From Negativicutes bacterium UBA1444 (GTDB lineage: Bacteria > Bacillota > Negativicutes > UBA1444): a stretch of 5,004 nt of DNA. The notes below the pieces were generated by a model, which did no database searches, was not told the origin of the DNA, and saw only the letters and a program-made list of their open reading frames with translations. Location of the stretch: contig DCTI01000040.1 of assembly GCA_002329525.1 (NCBI GenBank), positions 1 to 5,004 on the forward strand, read 5' to 3'. Position 1 is the stretch's first letter. Each line of letters begins with the position of its first letter. The position numbers and the translations under genes were made by a program. Of this stretch, positions 1 to 5,004 are shown in pieces.

Positions 1-491
1 AGCGCGAAGAAGCAGCGGCTGTCGTAGGCCAAAACAGTATCAAAGGGCAGTGCGGACAGGTCCGCAATGTTGGCGGAGTTTGCCGTCCTGGCGGGAACTT
101 GCGCCTGATAGCGAACATTGTTATAGGCCAACAGGAACCCGGATTTTTTATAGTTATCCTGTTGGGCGACGACGCCATCCAGACCGACGTTGCGGCCGGC
201 CAGACCCTGCATGGCGGTTTGCCAGAGTTGCCAGCCATAGCCGTGGCCACGGAATTCGGGGGTTACGATATAAAAACCGATAAAGCCGAAGTCCTGCCGA
301 TACCGCACCGCCGAGATCGTGGCGATCAGTCGGTCGCCCAGAAAACCGGCGAGAAATCCCTGCGGATCGGCGGCATAAAATAGTGCGGCATCATGCAGCC
401 CCGGATTCCAACCTTCGGCGGCCGCCCAATCTACGGCCAGCTGCACTTCCTGGTGGCTCATGGTCCGAATCTGATATGACGGATTGATCAT
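1..491 (-). CDS. GNAT family N-acetyltransferase (3' end cut by window edge)
   Basis: Last gene of the minus-strand run; 163 codons are visible and the C-terminus lies beyond position 1. The product starts MINPSYQIRTMSHQEVQLAV and has the GNAT pattern: the N-terminal strand and helix, a DWAAAEGWNPG segment (21-31), strands ATISAVRY (57-64) and FGFIGFYIV (68-76), then RGHGYG (81-86), which matches the R/Q-x-x-G-x-G/A loop that binds the acetyl-CoA pyrophosphate. The segment LDGVVAQQDNYKKSGF (104-119) is typical of a GNAT subgroup with a second C-terminal domain (about 280 residues in total), so roughly 110-120 residues are probably missing here. Family knowledge gives acetyl transfer from acetyl-CoA to an amine; the substrate cannot be read from sequence. 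Start chosen at ATG 491, with AAAGGGG at 500-506, 8 nt upstream. It follows the flavoprotein gene after 40 nt with no clear terminator between, so it is probably co-transcribed. Confidence 0.9.
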   Translation of the reverse strand, partial: MINPSYQIRTMSHQEVQLAVDWAAAEGWNPGLHDAALFYAADPQGFLAGFLGDRLIATISAVRYRQDFGFIGFYIVTPEFRGHGYGWQLWQTAMQGLAGRNVGLDGVVAQQDNYKKSGFLLAYNNVRYQAQVPARTANSANIADLSALPFDTVLAYDSRCFFA

Positions 492-531
492 GGTTTCAAC
501 CCCTTTGTGTTTTTAACCGAGTTCGGCCGGA

Positions 532-1146
532 TCAAAAATGTTCGGCCCATTGCGCCGCTTGCCGCAGGGAAAGGTCCAGGATTTGGCCGGCCTGGTCCGG
601 CCGCATTTCCGCCCCTTCGCACAGCAGCGTCCGAAAATTGCGGATGCCGACCATGGCGCACACATCGCGCAGGAAGGGGACAGCGTGATCGAATGGCTGC
701 AGCGGGCCGGTCGAATAGATGCCGCCGCGAACGTGCAGCAGCAAGACGGGTTTGTCCGGCACCAGGCCGCAAATTCCGTTTTCCGTATAAGCGAAGGTTT
801 TTCCGGCCACCATGATGGTCGCCAGGTACGCCGTCAACAGCGGCGGAAACTGCAGATTCCACATCGGCGCCGCGAAAACAACCTTGTCGGCGGCGACGAA
901 CTGGTCGGTATACTGATCAATTCCTGACAACAGATGCTGTTCTTCCGGCAAGAGCTTGCCCGCCGGTTTGGCCCAGGCCTGTAATACAGAATCATCAATG
1001 ACCGGAAGCGCTGCCTGACGATATAAGTCCAATTCCGTAATGACGTCTGCCGGATGATGGCTGCGATAAGAGGTTAAGAATGTATCCATCAATTGGCGTG
1101 TGTAAGAACTTTTTTTGGGGTTGGCCAGGACTACTAATAGATTCAT
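532..1146 (-). CDS. azoR: FMN-dependent NADH-azoreductase / NAD(P)H:quinone oxidoreductase family flavoprotein
   Basis: A 204-residue protein, the usual length (about 200) for the AzoR/AcpD flavodoxin-fold family. The N-terminus MNLLVVLANPKKSSYTRQL is the first beta strand plus the phosphate-binding loop for FMN. AADKVVFAAPMWNLQFPP (85-102) is the family hallmark around the flavin ring, followed by AGKTFAYTENGICGLV (114-129) and the glycine-rich LLHVRGGIYS (136-145). Known members use NADH or NADPH to reduce quinones, azo dyes or nitro compounds by two-electron transfer in the cytoplasm, probably protecting against thiol or quinone stress. An upstream in-frame extension to position 1233 exists but overlaps the end of the preceding gene; ATG 1146 is preferred because AAGGAAG (1154-1160) lies 7 nt upstream and the flavodoxin fold begins exactly there. 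It lies 41 nt after the 135-residue gene and 40 nt before the acetyltransferase. The family is clear; the azoR symbol and true substrate are less certain. Confidence 0.88.
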   Translation of the reverse strand: MNLLVVLANPKKSSYTRQLMDTFLTSYRSHHPADVITELDLYRQAALPVIDDSVLQAWAKPAGKLLPEEQHLLSGIDQYTDQFVAADKVVFAAPMWNLQFPPLLTAYLATIMVAGKTFAYTENGICGLVPDKPVLLLHVRGGIYSTGPLQPFDHAVPFLRDVCAMVGIRNFRTLLCEGAEMRPDQAGQILDLSLRQAAQWAEHF

Positions 1147-1187
1147 GGCATTACTTCCTTCTCCGAATTCAGGTTTGTTCGTAACCG

Positions 1188-1595
1188 CTAAACTTTGTAT
1201 TCGGGACCCATGGCGTCCCGTTCCCCGTCCCACCAGACATAGTCGACCTTCATGGGGCCGCTGGACAGCCGCTGCGTATGCAGTTGCAGATACAACGCCA
1301 TCGGCGTGCAGCCGTCGGTATATAAAACGACTGGGGCCGGAGCAATGTAAGCTTCGGGCTCACCATCCGCGGCATCATAAATGTGCCATTCATCGACGGT
1401 CCGGTCTTCGGATACTTTATGACTGATGGTTTTGCCGGCTGGATGGCGTTCGTGATGAAACAGCAATAGTACCGATACCGTTCGTTCGTCATCAATGATT
1501 ACATCCATCTTGACCGGCGTGTCGTCGACAGTAATGAACGAGCCGGATGAGATCAGCGTGAGTCCGGCCGTCGATATTTCGATCAAGACTTCCAT
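1188..1595 (-). CDS. Conserved-looking hypothetical protein, 135 aa
   Basis: I do not recognise this protein firmly. It is small, acidic and soluble, with no signal peptide or membrane segment. Alternating hydrophobic stretches (MEVLIEIS, GLTLISSGSFITV, VKMDVIIDDE, TVSVLLLFHHE, MALYLQLHTQRL, MKVDYVWW) predict a mostly beta, sandwich-like fold. The layout (an early xxSGS motif, a strand with P-V near residue 27, a central W-H-I-Y-D segment, a late L-Y-L-x-L strand, then a hydrophobic V-x-Y-V-W-W strand) is reminiscent of the small DUF6864-type proteins common in Firmicutes, but this is recall, not a search. A longer in-frame extension to 1844 is rejected because it runs inside the Fe-S gene; ATG 1595 has GGGGGA at 1604-1609, 8 nt upstream. 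It lies only 17 nt after the Fe-S gene stop, so its ribosome binding site fills the gap, which argues for translation in the same operon. Its role is unknown. Confidence 0.8.
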   Translation of the reverse strand: MEVLIEISTAGLTLISSGSFITVDDTPVKMDVIIDDERTVSVLLLFHHERHPAGKTISHKVSEDRTVDEWHIYDAADGEPEAYIAPAPVVLYTDGCTPMALYLQLHTQRLSSGPMKVDYVWWDGERDAMGPEYKV

Positions 1596-1612
1596 GCTAT
1601 TATTCCCCCGTT

Positions 1613-2467
1613 CTATTGGATGGCTCCTACCGGACAAATATGCCGGCAGGCGCCGCACAGAATGCATTCGGCCGACTGAAGCGGTTTTCCGGACCGAATC
1701 GCTGCCATGACATCGACGTCCATGGGGCAGTTCCGGGAACATTGGCCGCAGCCGATGCAGGAAATCCCCGAAGGCCGGATTCGAATCCGGGCGTACTGCG
1801 CCGGAATTTTCATGATGAGGGATACGGGACAGGCAATTTTGCAAAAGGCACGTTTTTTCCCAAACCGGAAAGCAAGAATAATCGCCGTGATATAATAAAA
1901 TCCATTGCCTACCGCAAACCAGACCAGTTGGTCAAATTTTCCGCCACTCTCATAAATCTGGGCCTGGCGATAGTCATACCCGCTCCAGATAAACAGCAAC
2001 GGAATCAACAGGCTGGCTAGAAGAAATAGCCAGCGAAACCGCGCATGGTTTTTTGGGATCGGCCTGTTTTCCTGAATCGGCAGCCACTCGAGGATGGCGG
2101 CGGTCCAACAGGCCCAGCCGCAAAAACCCCGGCCCCAGATTAACGGGCCCAACACTTTAGCGACTGTATAATGGATCAGTACACGGCTGAATGCTCCGGC
2201 GGCGAGATAAAAAACCGTCTGCTCCAGCTGCAAATTTTCCCGCTGGTATATGCCGAGAAAGATCAGGAATATCGGTGCAATGGCAAGAATAGCAATGCGG
2301 CGGCCTTGATCGCGTTTGGCTTTCGGTTTCTGCGCGGCAATGAACAGTCCCAAAGCAATGCAAGCGCCGATCCAAGGGAAAATGATAAAAAACCCCCACC
2401 AACCTTTGGTGAAATAGAGTAACGCCCCAACAAGGAGACCGATGAGAAGCGGAAGAAACAGGCGCAT
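1613..2467 (-). CDS. Membrane-bound 4Fe-4S protein, NapH/CcoG-like
   Basis: A 284-residue polytopic membrane protein with a C-terminal ferredoxin domain. Hydrophobic segments lie near residues 3-19, 25-45, 57-74, 84-108, 146-163 and 182-201. Two cysteine pairs border the membrane part: RGFCGWACWTAA (C116, C120) and AFCKIACP (C209, C213). The C-terminus carries two complete [4Fe-4S] signatures, C237-x2-C240-x2-C243-x3-C247-P and C268-x2-C271-x2-C274-x3-C278-P. This arrangement is that of the NapH/NosR/RdxA(CcoG) superfamily, whose members pass electrons between membrane quinol and partner redox proteins or assist metal-centre assembly. It ends almost at the second cluster, as in short NapH-type proteins, and lacks the periplasmic extension of CcoG. 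No napA, napG, nos or cco gene is adjacent, so a specific name is not justified. A TGA stop sits two codons before ATG 2467, so no longer form is possible. It is first in the redox operon, directly behind the promoter at 2530-2558. Confidence 0.9.
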   Translation of the reverse strand: MRLFLPLLIGLLVGALLYFTKGWWGFFIIFPWIGACIALGLFIAAQKPKAKRDQGRRIAILAIAPIFLIFLGIYQRENLQLEQTVFYLAAGAFSRVLIHYTVAKVLGPLIWGRGFCGWACWTAAILEWLPIQENRPIPKNHARFRWLFLLASLLIPLLFIWSGYDYRQAQIYESGGKFDQLVWFAVGNGFYYITAIILAFRFGKKRAFCKIACPVSLIMKIPAQYARIRIRPSGISCIGCGQCSRNCPMDVDVMAAIRSGKPLQSAECILCGACRHICPVGAIQ

Positions 2468-2482
2468 TTTCAGAGCCGTCAG

Positions 2483-2487
2483 CCTCC
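2483..2487 (-). promoter_or_regulatory. Distant Shine-Dalgarno for the Fe-S membrane protein gene
   Basis: GGAGG on the minus strand is the only good Shine-Dalgarno match in front of ATG 2467, but it lies 15 nt away instead of the 7-9 nt seen for the other genes here. An in-frame TGA at about 2471-2473 excludes a start closer to it. Initiation is probably weaker than for the downstream genes, or the real ribosome site is a less obvious sequence nearer the ATG. Confidence 0.5.
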
Positions 2488-2529
2488 ATTCATTATCTGG
2501 AACTCTGTAAATACACTTTAGCCATATTA

Positions 2530-2558
2530 ACTATATAATACGAAGGCCGACCTGGCAA
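2530..2558 (-). promoter_or_regulatory. Sigma-A/sigma-70 type promoter of the Fe-S/flavoprotein operon
   Basis: Read on the minus strand: -35 TTGCCA (2553-2558, 5 of 6 to TTGACA), a 17-bp spacer, and -10 TATAGT (2530-2535, 5 of 6 to TATAAT). Transcription would start near 2523, giving a leader of about 56 nt before ATG 2467. It is the best promoter match in the gap between the channel gene and the Fe-S gene. Its -35 box lies in the loop and inner stem of the hairpin at 2543-2578. No recognisable Rex or FNR operator was seen around it. Confidence 0.65.
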
Positions 2559-2578
2559 TAAGTTGACAGGTCGGCCTT
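2543..2578 (-). terminator. Perfect 12-bp hairpin after the channel-like gene, probable terminator
   Basis: AAGGCCGACCTG (2543-2554) and CAGGTCGGCCTT (2567-2578) are perfect inverted copies around a 12-nt loop. The hairpin lies 45 nt after the channel gene stop, the right place for a terminator of the minus-strand transcript. The minus-strand tract after the stem is TTCGTATTATATAG, AT-rich but not a true poly-U run, so termination may be partial. No plus-strand gene leads into it. It shares bases with the -35 box of the next operon. Confidence 0.6.
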
Positions 2579-2623
2579 TCCATAGGGGGAGAAGATTTAT
2601 GGGGATTCAATGGGATACACCGA

Positions 2624-4354
2624 TCAGGGTTGTTTTTCTTTGTTTTTCAGACATTCCGACCATTGCGCCAGTTGTTGGCCGGCTGCTTCCCGGCCGCCCA
2701 GGCCGAAAGCCAGGGCGACAGCCACGGCTACGGCGCCCAGCAACAGTCCGAAAGCCAGGTTGATGATGTCGTTGGCAATCCCCATTTCACGCAGCGCCAT
2801 GGCCGCCGACAACACAAGGATGGCGATCCGGGCGGCAGTAGCCAGCAGTTTGGCGTTGACCATCCCACCGCTGACGATGGCCCGATTCGCCCAGTTGGCC
2901 AGGTATACGCCCAAGCCAAAGATGATCAGGCCAAGCAGAATTTGCGAGGCGAACACGGTAAATTTTGCCGACAGATCAGCCAGCAGGGAAAAACCCAGCC
3001 CCTGGGCGGTCTCCATAATAGCCAGCAGCATCACCCAGAACAGCACCAGCATCCCGACAATGCGGGAAGGCGGATACTCTTTGGACGCCGCCGACACACA
3101 ACCCTGTCTTTCCAGAAAAGCGTCGATGCCGAAGCCGCTTAGCAGTCCGGTAACGATCTGGGCCAGAATGCGGCCACAGATGTAGGAGATGGCGATGAGC
3201 AGCGCGGCGGCGAACAGGTTCGGCAAGAATTCCAGCATTTTGCCGATCATGCCGTTGACTGGCCAGAGCAGCCCCTCCAGACCCAGGGTGTCCAGCACGG
3301 CCGGCAGGAAGAGCAGCCAGACCAAGGCATACAGTACATCGCTGATCGTCTTCGCCAGCGAGATCCCCTTCGTATAGGCGATGACTTTGGCATCGAGGCC
3401 GGAAGCCTGCAGCAGGCTGAAGCTGAAGGAACGGACGAATCGGCCGACCCACCAGGCGATGAAAATGATCAGCAGGGCGCCGGCCAGATTCGGCAGAAAC
3501 GCCAGCAGTTTGCCGACCATCAGGTTGACCGGCGTCAGCAGGCCGCCGAGGGACAATGTGTCCAGGATGGCCGGCAGGAAGAACAGAAACACCAGCCCGT
3601 AGACCACGTTGCCGAGAACCTGGCTGAGGGAGACCTGGGATTCGGCGAATCCCAGACGGGCATCCAGGGAAAAGGCGGTCAGCCCGGCGACCGTCAACTT
3701 GCGAAGCACTTCCGCCACGATCCAGGCTACAATGGCGAGCAGAGCGACGCCGGCCAGATTGGGCAGATAGGCGAGGATCTTGGTAATCAGGGCGTTGACG
3801 GGAGCGAGCAGCCCGGTCAGGGCCAACGCATCGAGAATCGCCGGCAGAAAAAACAGGAACACCAGGCCGAACACGATGTCGCTGAGGCTTTTGGCGAGGG
3901 AGATGTTCGGCAGTCGCGGCGCGACCTTCTGATCGATGCCGATCGCGTTCAACAGCCCGAGAGTCGCCAGACGCAGCATTTTGGCGACGAGCCAGGCGAT
4001 GACGACCAGCACGATGGCGCCGAAGAACCGGCTCGAATACACAAAAATGCTGCCAAGCAGAGTTTTGATCGGATCCACCAGCATGGTCAGGTGGAACAGT
4101 TCCAGCAGGGCCATCAGGACAAACAACAGAACCAGATAGTAGATCAGGCTGGACAGGAACAGGCTGACGCGCGGCGGCCTGTCCGCCGGACAGCCGCTGA
4201 ATTTGCCGATGTAGGCGTCCAGATTGAGCCGGGACAGCAGGGAGTGGGTGAGGCTTTTCATGGTGCTGGCAATAATAAGCCCAACGATGATGATAACCAG
4301 AGCCCCGAGAATCAAAGGCACAAGATCTCCCCATGGCTTGATGACATCAATCAT
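2624..4354 (-). CDS. Mechanosensitive-channel-like membrane protein with tandem TM-helix repeats
   Basis: A 576-residue, very hydrophobic integral membrane protein with about 11-13 predicted membrane helices. It consists of an initial helix (about 11-30) followed by roughly five units. Three central units start with SLAK/SLSQ at residues 152, 242 and 332 and share FFLPAILD-x-L (from 168, 258, 348), GLL-x-PVN (181, 271, 361) and PNL (198, 288, 378), an exact 90-residue period. Units at about 64-140 and 430-500 are degenerate. The family (conserved TM helix, PF05552 type) is usually annotated as mechanosensitive ion channel. The C-terminal stretch AFGLLLGAVAVAVALAFGLG (534-553) resembles the Gly/Ala-rich pore helix TM3 of MscS, but the protein stops about 20 residues later, so the MscS beta domain and cytoplasmic vestibule are absent. 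Channel activity is therefore inferred. Start chosen at ATG 4354, 8 nt behind AGGAGG; a GTG at 4363 overlaps that site and is rejected. It appears monocistronic, between a strong promoter and a hairpin. Confidence 0.88.
   Translation of the reverse strand: MIDVIKPWGDLVPLILGALVIIIVGLIIASTMKSLTHSLLSRLNLDAYIGKFSGCPADRPPRVSLFLSSLIYYLVLLFVLMALLELFHLTMLVDPIKTLLGSIFVYSSRFFGAIVLVVIAWLVAKMLRLATLGLLNAIGIDQKVAPRLPNISLAKSLSDIVFGLVFLFFLPAILDALALTGLLAPVNALITKILAYLPNLAGVALLAIVAWIVAEVLRKLTVAGLTAFSLDARLGFAESQVSLSQVLGNVVYGLVFLFFLPAILDTLSLGGLLTPVNLMVGKLLAFLPNLAGALLIIFIAWWVGRFVRSFSFSLLQASGLDAKVIAYTKGISLAKTISDVLYALVWLLFLPAVLDTLGLEGLLWPVNGMIGKMLEFLPNLFAAALLIAISYICGRILAQIVTGLLSGFGIDAFLERQGCVSAASKEYPPSRIVGMLVLFWVMLLAIMETAQGLGFSLLADLSAKFTVFASQILLGLIIFGLGVYLANWANRAIVSGGMVNAKLLATAARIAILVLSAAMALREMGIANDIINLAFGLLLGAVAVAVALAFGLGGREAAGQQLAQWSECLKNKEKQP
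3092..3901 (-). repeat. Three tandem 270-bp coding repeats within the channel-like gene
   Basis: Three adjacent units (3632-3901, 3362-3631, 3092-3361) each encode 90 residues in the same register: an S-L-x-x-x-x-S/G-D/N helix, the LFFLPAILD core, GLLxPVN, a short amphipathic segment ending PNL, and a helix ending in an aromatic plus L or R positions. DNA similarity is also visible, for example around GCCGGCAGGAAGA and its variants on the plus strand. The last part of the third unit (about residue 415 onward) diverges. This indicates internal duplication. Confidence 0.75.
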
Positions 4355-4362
4355 GAAAAACA

Positions 4363-4368
4363 CCTCCT
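4363..4368 (-). promoter_or_regulatory. Consensus Shine-Dalgarno that fixes the channel-like gene start
   Basis: Exact AGGAGG on the minus strand, 8 nt before ATG 4354. The in-frame GTG at 4363 uses the final G of this motif and so cannot be its start, which settles the protein length at 576 residues. Confidence 0.85.
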
Positions 4369-4422
4369 ATATTTTGTCCGTGCGTCAGAGATGGATAGAA
4401 ACAGAAGCCTCCATTCAGGGTC

Positions 4423-4451
4423 ATTGTATTTTAATATTCTGACTCTTTCAA
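4423..4451 (-). promoter_or_regulatory. Sigma-A/sigma-70 type promoter of the channel-like gene
   Basis: Read on the minus strand: -35 TTGAAA (4446-4451, 5 of 6), a 17-bp spacer, and -10 TACAAT (4423-4428, 5 of 6). The predicted start near 4416 gives a leader of about 60 nt to ATG 4354. The region upstream is AT-rich and holds the TTGTAAC direct repeat. Confidence 0.7.
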
Positions 4452-4460
4452 TAGAAAGCC

Positions 4461-4481
4461 GTTACAAGAAAAATGTTACAA
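4461..4481 (-). repeat. TTGTAAC direct repeat, possible operator
   Basis: Two identical heptamers TTGTAAC (minus strand; GTTACAA on plus at 4461-4467 and 4475-4481) separated by an AT-rich 7-nt spacer. They lie about 45 to 65 bp upstream of the predicted channel-gene transcription start, a typical activator position, and between two divergent genes. The 14-bp centre spacing does not match the 10-11-bp repeats of PhoB/OmpR-type regulators, so no regulator can be named. Confidence 0.35.
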
Positions 4482-4600
4482 ACCTGTGGGTTGAGTACGG
4501 GAATAAATGCCGGGAACAGGAATGAATGGCCGGGAGCGAGAATCATATATTTCATACGATGTCTACAGAAGACCGCTTGATCGGGAAAGGACGGGGCCGC

Positions 4601-5004
4601 ATGGAAGAATATCTGCGAAACATGGGATCATACTGGGAAGGACGCTTCAGCGGCGAAGGCAGAATCTGGGGCGATGAGCCCAGCAATACCGCCGTGAAGG
4701 CATTGGCGCTGTTCCGGCGGGAACAGGCGAAAAACATACTGGTTCTTGGTTCCGGCTATGGGCGCAATACCCGGTTGTTTTCCAGCGCCGGCCTCGCGGT
4801 GGCCGGGATCGAAATATCATCAACGGCAGTGGCGGCGGCCCGGCAATTCGACCCGTTGACCGTGCATCACTGCCTGTCCGTCATGGAGATGCCGTTAACG
4901 CCCAACGCCTATGATGCCATTTTCAGTTTTAACGTGTTGCATCTGTTCCGGCAACCAGAACGTCGGTTGCTGCTGGAAAAATGCCGGACGGTTCTGAAAC
5001 CGGG
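4601..5004 (+). CDS. Class I SAM-dependent methyltransferase (3' end cut by window edge)
   Basis: Divergent from the channel gene; 134 codons are visible and the gene continues past the window. After an N-terminal segment (MEEYLRNMGSYWEGRF, then GRIWGDEPS at 20-28) comes the Rossmann fold: motif I ILVLGSGYGRNT (46-57) with G50-x-G52-x-G54, the SAM-binding glycine loop; the acidic end of strand 2 in VAGIEIS (E71, ribose contact); and motif AYDAIFSFNVLHLF (103-116) on strand 4. This is the Methyltransf_11/25-type core, and about 65-100 further residues are expected. The acceptor substrate is not determinable from what is visible. Start chosen at ATG 4601 because AAAGGA (4586-4591) lies 9 nt upstream and the recognisable N-terminus begins there. 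In-frame ATGs at 4559 and 4526 would add 14 or 25 residues but lack good ribosome sites. No convincing plus-strand promoter was found. Confidence 0.88.
   Translation, partial: MEEYLRNMGSYWEGRFSGEGRIWGDEPSNTAVKALALFRREQAKNILVLGSGYGRNTRLFSSAGLAVAGIEISSTAVAAARQFDPLTVHHCLSVMEMPLTPNAYDAIFSFNVLHLFRQPERRLLLEKCRTVLKP

Noticed and set aside
521..530. Short inverted repeat between the flavoprotein and acetyltransferase genes, considered as a terminator
   Set aside because: Stem of only about 4 bp with no U-tract; too weak to separate the two genes.
1147..1233. N-terminal extension of the flavoprotein to position 1233
   Set aside because: It would overlap the end of the 135-residue gene, and the flavodoxin fold and ribosome site both point to ATG 1146.
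1596..1844. 83-residue N-terminal extension of the 135-residue protein
   Set aside because: It lies wholly within the Fe-S gene in another frame, has shadow-like composition, and ATG 1595 has a good ribosome site.
2563..2568. Perfect TTGACA on the plus strand, a possible -35 box
   Set aside because: No -10-like sequence at 16-18 bp (that stretch is G-rich) and no plus-strand gene follows; it is produced by the hairpin arm and loop.
2610..3185. 191- and 170-codon plus-strand open frames across the channel gene
   Set aside because: Antisense shadows caused by the GC-rich repeats; low-complexity translations (S/P/A/Q rich) and no convincing ribosome site.
2976..4334. 452-codon open frame on the minus strand, as long as many genes
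   Set aside because: It is the out-of-frame shadow of the channel-like gene: its translation is rich in R, P, G and H with no fold pattern, while the overlapping frame gives a coherent repeat membrane protein.
4385..4414. Nine-codon minus-strand leader ORF (MEASVSIHL) in the channel gene leader
   Set aside because: No Shine-Dalgarno before its ATG, it begins almost at the predicted transcription start, and it has no regulatory codon run.
4426..4454. Plus-strand promoter for the methyltransferase (TTGTAT, 17 bp, TTCAAT)
   Set aside because: Only 3 of 6 and 4 of 6 matches, and it is nearly the reverse reading of the much better minus-strand promoter.
4552..4737. 61-codon minus-strand frame at the start of the methyltransferase
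   Set aside because: Antisense to a clear methyltransferase coding region, with no ribosome site or recognisable features.

Overview
The window is ordinary bacterial chromosome of moderate GC, densely coded mostly on the minus strand. Strong purine-rich Shine-Dalgarno sequences (an exact AGGAGG before the channel gene) and two near-consensus vegetative promoters with 17-bp spacers suggest a Firmicute. Homologues I recall for the acetyltransferase, methyltransferase and Fe-S protein would fit an anaerobic Negativicutes/Clostridia-type organism, but this assignment is an inference from family resemblance.

Layout. Positions 1-2467 hold a four-gene minus-strand run, in transcription order: a polytopic membrane protein with two [4Fe-4S] motifs of the NapH/CcoG-like group (1613-2467), a 135-residue protein of unknown function (1188-1595), an FMN-dependent NADH-azoreductase/quinone reductase-type flavoprotein (532-1146), and a GNAT acetyltransferase (1-491, cut by the window edge). 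Gaps are 17, 41 and 40 nt, each downstream gene has its own ribosome binding site, and I see no internal terminator, so this reads as one operon. Its likely promoter (2530-2558) has its -35 box inside a perfect 12-bp hairpin (2543-2578) that also follows the preceding gene.

Positions 2624-4354 encode a 576-residue integral membrane protein built from tandem TM-helix repeats, usually annotated as mechanosensitive-channel-like. Three central copies keep an exact 90-residue period. It has its own strong promoter (4423-4451). Positions 4601-5004 hold the divergent 5' part of a class I SAM-dependent methyltransferase, which runs off the right edge. The roughly 245-nt divergent intergenic region carries a TTGTAAC direct repeat just upstream of the channel promoter.

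How the genes may work together: the Fe-S membrane protein and the flavoprotein are both redox modules and could share a role in moving electrons between the membrane and a cytoplasmic acceptor or in redox-stress defence; this rests only on co-transcription. The channel-like protein and the methyltransferase show no clear functional link to that operon. I found no RNA gene, mobile element, CRISPR array or phage-like signal. The window looks mostly like housekeeping/accessory metabolism, not a new defence or mobile system.
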